Origin: Collinsella sp.
GTDB lineage: Bacteria; Actinomycetota; Coriobacteriia; Coriobacteriales; Coriobacteriaceae
Reading direction: 5' to 3'
Length of the DNA stretch: 55,600 bases
Assembly: GCA_019414325.1 (NCBI GenBank)
Contig: DXMG01000008.1
Location: 1-55,600, forward strand
Shown: in pieces, positions 51,482 to 55,600 of the stretch
Layout of the letters: each line of letters starts with the position of its first letter
Position numbering within the stretch: the stretch's first letter is position 1
Notes under the pieces: model-generated
The model's input: only the letters and a program-made list of their open reading frames with translations
Told to the model about the DNA's origin: nothing
Databases searched by the model: none
Program-made: the position numbers and the translations under genes

Positions 51482-51530
51482 AAAACCTTATCTTTCTTGT
51501 CAGTTATAAACGATTCGTTTAGGCCGCGCG

Positions 51531-52808
51531 CTAGTGCTGAGCGACAACAACGCCCAGGCCATCGGGAATGACGGCCACCTTGGCATCGGCACCCTTCATC
51601 TCAAAGGCGAGCTTGAGCGCCTCCTCGAGGGTGTTGACCGGCGTCATGTGCATATCCTTGATCATCTGGTGATCGCACAGGTCGGTGACCATGATCACAG
51701 GGTGATGCGCCAGGATGCGGGCAAAGATCTGGCTCGTCCACTGATCGGGCAGGGTCTCGTCCTTAGGACGGTCGATGCAGGCGCGCTCAAACTCTGCCGG
51801 ATCGTTGTCGGCGATGTTGTGATAGAAGCCCTCGCCGCCGTGACCGTCGGCACAACCGGCGACGTCGATGATCACACCGCCCTCGGGAAGCGTGGCCTCG
51901 GCAGAGCACATGCCCTTCACGGCCTGGTAGATGTTCTGGTCGAGCGGGTAGCCGCCGTTGGTGGTGATGGCAATCTCGCACTCGACGGGCTCAACGCCGG
52001 CAAGGCTCTTTACGAACTCGCAGCCAGCCTCGTGTGCCTTGTGGATGTCGCCGGCGAAGGAGCCAATGACCTCGTGCTTGCCGTTGAGCACCACGTTCAG
52101 CACAAAGGCAAGGTGAGCCATCTCGGCAGCGGCAAACATGTCCTCGCTCACGTGGTTATGGCACAGGTTGCCGGCACGCGAATGGGAATCGTTCACAAAC
52201 TGGCCGTTGTGGTTGTACATGATGGTCTTGTAGCTGGCGATGCCAGGCAGGACGGACTTGCGGCTGCCAGAGAAACCGGCAAAGAAGTGCGGCTCAATGA
52301 AGCCCTCTGCAAGCAGCAGATCGCAATCGGCGGCAATCTTGTTGATGATGCACTCGCCACCAGAAGGCAGGGTACCGATCTTTTTCATCATGCTGTCGTC
52401 AGTCGCGACGTGCATAACGATTTCCTCGTTGGCAACGATCTCCTCGCCATACTTGTTGACGAGTTCCTCGTGTGTCGACGGACGGTGCATACCCGTAGCA
52501 ACCAAAATACGCACGCGAGCCTCGGGCGCAGCGGAATGGATGTGATGCAGCAGAATAGGCATCGTCACACGCGAGGGAACGGGACGCGTATGATCGGAGC
52601 TAATGATAACAATATCCTTCTTGCCAGCACAAAGCTCCTCGAGCGAAGGCGAGCCATAAGGGTTGGCAAGCGACTCCTCTACCAGCTCTTCCTGCGATTT
52701 TGTAGTCTTAAACTCGTTTTGATGACCTTCCATCACACCCGCGAAGTTCTTATCCTCGAGCTCCAGATGCAACGTCTTGTGGTCAAACGGCAGTTCACAT
52801 TCAAACAA
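51531..52808 (-). CDS. larA: nickel-dependent lactate racemase LarA, 425 aa
   Basis: Interconverts D- and L-lactate (or a related 2-hydroxy acid) using a nickel-pincer cofactor. With a TTG start at 52808 the catalytic residues fall exactly at the Lactobacillus plantarum numbers: Asp72 and Arg75 (SDHTRP), His108 (ATGMHRP), His174 (EPHFFAGFSG), the cofactor-bearing Lys184 (SRKSVLPG) and His200 (MYNHN). GGAAGAGGG lies nine bases upstream of that TTG. The open frame extends much further but without similarity. It is followed by larD. LarE, needed to sulfurate the cofactor, is not in the window. Confidence 0.93.
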   Translation of the reverse strand: MFECELPFDHKTLHLELEDKNFAGVMEGHQNEFKTTKSQEELVEESLANPYGSPSLEELCAGKKDIVIISSDHTRPVPSRVTMPILLHHIHSAAPEARVRILVATGMHRPSTHEELVNKYGEEIVANEEIVMHVATDDSMMKKIGTLPSGGECIINKIAADCDLLLAEGFIEPHFFAGFSGSRKSVLPGIASYKTIMYNHNGQFVNDSHSRAGNLCHNHVSEDMFAAAEMAHLAFVLNVVLNGKHEVIGSFAGDIHKAHEAGCEFVKSLAGVEPVECEIAITTNGGYPLDQNIYQAVKGMCSAEATLPEGGVIIDVAGCADGHGGEGFYHNIADNDPAEFERACIDRPKDETLPDQWTSQIFARILAHHPVIMVTDLCDHQMIKDMHMTPVNTLEEALKLAFEMKGADAKVAVIPDGLGVVVAQH

Positions 52809-52934
52809 TGACGAGCGCCCTCTTCCTTTCAACTGACACACTAGATAAACCGTTGGAAGGATACGCCGCTCACCGAAAAACACCACCGTCCACCGACTCG
52901 TTAACACAACGTTCATATTTGGCCCACTACAAAA

Positions 52935-52964
52935 CGGCCGCGATCCCAAACGGGATCGCGGCCG
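52935..52964 (-). terminator. terminator upstream of larA
   Basis: Perfect 13-bp stem CGGCCGCGATCCC / GGGATCGCGGCCG with the minus-strand tail TTTTGTAG. It would end any minus-strand transcript from the 53 kb region before larA, so something upstream may be transcribed. Confidence 0.75.
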
Positions 52965-53063
52965 CCTGTCAAAGACACTATAGACAGGATGATTTACGCA
53001 GCGCCGAGGCAAACATCTAGCCCGAGACGTACGCACGTAAGCCATTTTGCATAAATGCGTTAA

Positions 53064-53285
53064 TTAATTGCATAAACTGGCGTATGGATTTCTAGCCGTA
53101 ACAGGGTGGTACCCTCCGGAGCGTGCATTTTTGCGAGTATTCAGCATCGCGAAATAAGATTTTGGTGTCAAAAGTCTTTCAAAAGTTAGATAGTCCTCAT
53201 GACTCGTCCCATCTGGATAGCATGCGGCGAGAAACCAGCCATATATGAACATCGCCAAAGCCCAATTGTCGTGCAAAAGCATCAA
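53064..53285 (-). CDS. doubtful small open frame, 73 aa
   Basis: Unrecognised. The N-terminal 25 residues are hydrophobic (ALAMFIYGWFLAACYPDG); the rest is polar with no known motif. No good ribosome site precedes its first Met. A terminator on the same strand follows about 100 nt later, the only support for expression. It may be a gene remnant or chance. Confidence 0.2.
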   Translation of the reverse strand: MMLLHDNWALAMFIYGWFLAACYPDGTSHEDYLTFERLLTPKSYFAMLNTRKNARSGGYHPVTARNPYASLCN

Positions 53286-53441
53286 CAGGGGCCGCGAACG
53301 TCACCCATAGCCTTATGCACCAATCTTTGGCTGCTGAAAACTCCGTTTTTTGCACGTCGCCCCAAGCACCACCCTCACCCAGCGGCTGATCCGCCGAAGA
53401 CCAGACATCGCAGGGCCCGCCATTAGTTTACTTTTAGGCAC

Positions 53442-53534
53442 ACTCCGCAGGACGCAAGAAGCCCTCGCCGCACTCCACGCTATGCGCGAAGCGCGCCTTA
53501 TTCCCTTCAGCTTTAATCCCAGAAGACCGAGGAC
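53442..53534. repeat. decayed family-E element (copy E3)
   Basis: ACTCCGCAGGAC (53442-53453) and ACCGAGGAC (53526-53534) match the two junctions of E1 and E2, but outer arms and a clean inner hairpin are missing. It abuts copy E2. Confidence 0.55.
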
Positions 53535-53537
53535 GCA

Positions 53538-53664
53538 GGGACCCGATGGGTTTCCCTCTGAATGCATTCCGCAGCACGAAGCCCCCTTATCCGCAGCTCC
53601 GAAGGAGCAGGATAAGAGGGCTTCAAGTGCGAGGACGCATTCAGAGGGAAACCCATCGGGTCCC
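53538..53664. repeat. family-E nested inverted repeat (copy E2)
   Basis: Perfect 28-bp outer arms (53538-53565 with 53637-53664) unrelated in sequence to the E1 arms, 12-nt junctions ATTCCGCAGCAC and AAGTGCGAGGAC, and an inner hairpin (53578-53592 with 53610-53624). It lies 23 nt past the ppc stop and probably acts as its terminator. Confidence 0.9.
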
Positions 53665-53687
53665 GGTGAGAGCCACAGGGCTATCGA

Positions 53688-55600
53688 TTACCCCGTGTTC
53701 TGCAATCCTGCCGAGACGCCGGTCACAGTCGAAAGGATCAGGCTCATGTACTCGGCCTTCTTCTCTTCGGCCATCTCGTCCTGGTTCATACGCACCTCAC
53801 GAAGGGCGCGGACCTGGGCGATGGACAGGGCGTCGACATAGGGGTTACGCACGCGGACGGCACAGCCGAGCACGCGACGACGCTGCAGCGGCCACTCGTC
53901 ACCGACGATGGCAAGGACCCACTTACGCGTGAGCTGCATCTCGGTGAAGACCTTCTCGGACAGATCCTGGCGATCGCCCAGGTGCAGATACATCTTGGCG
54001 ATGCGCTGGTCGGTCTTGGCGATCGACATCTCGATGTTGTCGATAAAGGTGCGGAAGAACGGCCACTCCTGGTAGGCAGCCTTGAGCTGGTCAAGGTCGC
54101 CCAGCTGCTCGCAGGCGGTGCCCAGGCCGTACCAAGCGGCCAGGTTAATGCGCGCCTGACTCCAGCTGAAGATCCACGGAATGGTACGCAGGTCGTCGAG
54201 CGACTTGGCGCCCAAGCCGCGCTTGGCGGGACGCGAGCCAATCGGCAGCAGACCGACCTCGGTCAGCGGCGTCACGGTCGAGAACCACGGTGTAAAGTCC
54301 TCGGTGTTCAGCAGGTCCAGATAGCGCTCGTGGCTTGCGGCGTTAAGCTTCTCGGCCATATCCCAGAACTTCTGCGTGGTCTCGGTGTTAGTCTTCTCGA
54401 CACTCGGGGCCGACTGCAAAAGCGTTGCGGCGGCAACGGACTCAACATGGCGCTGAGCCAGCGTGCGGTTGCCGTAACGGGCAAAGATGACCTCGCCCTG
54501 CTCGGTGAGCTTAAAGAAGCAGTTGACCGAACCCTTGGGCTGCGCCAGCACGGCCTTGTTAGCCGGGCCGCCGCCACGGCCCACGGCACCGCCGCGACCG
54601 TGCATGAGCACCAGGTCGATATCGTTCTTCTCGGCCCACTTGGCAATGCGCTCCTGCGCGGAGTGCAGCGCGAGCATGGCCGTGGTAGGACCGGCATCCT
54701 TGGAGGAGTCGGAGTAGCCCAGCATGACCTCCATGCGGCGGTTGGTCTGGGCAAGGCGCTTTTGCACCACGGGCAACGTAAGCATCTGGTCGAGCACATC
54801 GACGCAGCCCTCGAGGTCCTCGAGCTGCTCGAACAGCGGGATCACGTCGAGCTCGGGAACGTCCTCCTCGTGCGCGAAGGACAGGTGGGCCAGCTCAAAG
54901 ACGTCAGCCACGTGCTGAGCGCTCTTGGTAAACGAGATGATGTAGCGGTGCGCCATCTTCTTGCCGTAGCGCTTTTGGATGGAGCCGATAGCGCGGAAGG
55001 TATCGATGACCTCACGCGTCATGGGCTGCAGGTCGCCATGGATACCGTTCTCGTGGATATCCTTGAGGGCGCGGGCATGCACCACGGAATGCTGACGGAA
55101 CTCCATCTCGACCATATGGAAGCCGAAGGACTCGACCTGCCAGATGATGGTCTGGACCGGGCCGTAGGCAGCACGGACGGCACCGCAGGCGGCCAGCGAA
55201 CGCTGGACGACGCGCAGGTCGTCCAGGAACTCATCGGCGCTGTGGTACATGGTATCGGTGATACGACGCACAGTGGCGTTCAGACGGTCGGCCATGACGA
55301 GCATGACGGCGCGATGCGGCTCGTGCTCGGAGATCAGCTCGGCGCGGGCCGTGTACCGAGGGCTCATCTCGACCTGATGGTTCCACAGGTTAATGAGCTC
55401 GGCAGAAGGCTTGCTGTAGGTGGCCTCGAGCGTGAGGTTACGGCCGATGCGGCGGCATTTGTCCTCGAGTTTGAGCACCATGTGGGTGAAGTACTTGGCG
55501 GCGACCTCGCGGCTCACCTTGGCGGTAACGTTGGGGTTGCCGTCACGGTCGGAACCGATCCAGCTGCCGGGGTGGAAGAACGCCGGGCACAGCGGCGGCA
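53688..55600 (-). CDS. ppc: phosphoenolpyruvate carboxylase, 5' end cut by the window
   Basis: Carboxylates phosphoenolpyruvate to oxaloacetate, refilling the TCA cycle. About 637 C-terminal residues are visible out of roughly 900. The frame is open to the window edge, where GSWIGSDRDGNPN (the substrate-binding segment) is read; the GTG at 55517 is internal, not the start. Further down are GYSDSSKDAGPTTAMLAL and HGRGGAVGRGGGP, the catalytic loops, and the ending SAGLQNTG, the canonical C-terminus that inserts into the active site. A typical allosteric, cytosolic enzyme. Confidence 0.95.
   Translation of the reverse strand, partial: PPLCPAFFHPGSWIGSDRDGNPNVTAKVSREVAAKYFTHMVLKLEDKCRRIGRNLTLEATYSKPSAELINLWNHQVEMSPRYTARAELISEHEPHRAVMLVMADRLNATVRRITDTMYHSADEFLDDLRVVQRSLAACGAVRAAYGPVQTIIWQVESFGFHMVEMEFRQHSVVHARALKDIHENGIHGDLQPMTREVIDTFRAIGSIQKRYGKKMAHRYIISFTKSAQHVADVFELAHLSFAHEEDVPELDVIPLFEQLEDLEGCVDVLDQMLTLPVVQKRLAQTNRRMEVMLGYSDSSKDAGPTTAMLALHSAQERIAKWAEKNDIDLVLMHGRGGAVGRGGGPANKAVLAQPKGSVNCFFKLTEQGEVIFARYGNRTLAQRHVESVAAATLLQSAPSVEKTNTETTQKFWDMAEKLNAASHERYLDLLNTEDFTPWFSTVTPLTEVGLLPIGSRPAKRGLGAKSLDDLRTIPWIFSWSQARINLAAWYGLGTACEQLGDLDQLKAAYQEWPFFRTFIDNIEMSIAKTDQRIAKMYLHLGDRQDLSEKVFTEMQLTRKWVLAIVGDEWPLQRRRVLGCAVRVRNPYVDALSIAQVRALREVRMNQDEMAEEKKAEYMSLILSTVTGVSAGLQNTG

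Larger units (their letters stand above)
52809..53537. other. long intergenic region between larA and ppc
   Basis: No gene is certain here. It contains the larA leader, a terminator hairpin (52935-52964), an AT-rich patch with two TTGCATAAA copies near 53046 and 53070, one weak small open frame (53064-53285) and a decayed family-E element. The right end runs into the E2 palindrome. Confidence 0.6.

Overview
The window looks like chromosome of a high-GC Gram-positive gut actinobacterium of class Coriobacteriia, most likely Collinsella. The reasons are strong G/C bias at third codon positions, LPxTG-type pilins, a GlnR-like regulator beside glnA, a lactate-racemase (lar) locus, a full kdp potassium system and dispersed palindromic elements between genes. 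The genus call rests on recalled protein similarity and gene content, not on a marker gene. No rRNA, tRNA, intact insertion sequence, prophage or CRISPR array was seen.

Layout. 0-9 kb: a winged-helix regulator, a candidate small RNA with its own terminator, then a three-gene minus-strand pilus operon (beta-helix adhesin, then two pilins) with no sortase in view and a run of nine G in the adhesin reading frame. 9-15.5 kb: a HAD phosphatase, an MFS exporter, molybdenum-cofactor genes (moaA and a moaC-mobB fusion) and a nuclease-like hypothetical. 15.5-20 kb: a MATE exporter and its MerR regulator behind a MerR-type promoter, then a lower-GC pair coding for a Tat-exported cysteine-peptidase-like protein and a small lipoprotein. 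19.5-26 kb: ligA, an HtrA protease, and glnA with a GlnR-like regulator. 26-31 kb: a HepT/MntA toxin-antitoxin pair whose antitoxin carries an extra ribbon-helix-helix domain, LacI and GntR regulators, an AlbA/Schlafen-type ATPase preceded by three copies of a 17-bp operator, and a flavin/Fe-S ene-reductase. 33-41 kb: kdpFABC (minus) divergent from kdpDE (plus). 41-45 kb: the feo ferrous-iron operon with two candidate metalloregulator sites, and an HPr-like protein with Asp in place of regulatory Ser46. 45-50.5 kb: aspS, serB, then larB, a short larC and a TetR regulator. 50.7-52.8 kb: larD and larA on the opposite strand. The right edge holds most of ppc, cut by the window end.

How it fits together. 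The lar genes make a nickel-pincer cofactor (LarB, LarC), use it (LarA) and move lactate (LarD); LarE and the second domain of LarC are not in view. Kdp, Feo and Gln each sit with a plausible regulator or operator. The most unusual layer is between genes: at least five families of palindromic elements (A to E in the entries) recur at gene ends and in promoters, and two E copies keep the same nested architecture and internal-loop bases while their stem sequences differ completely, as expected of a conserved RNA fold.
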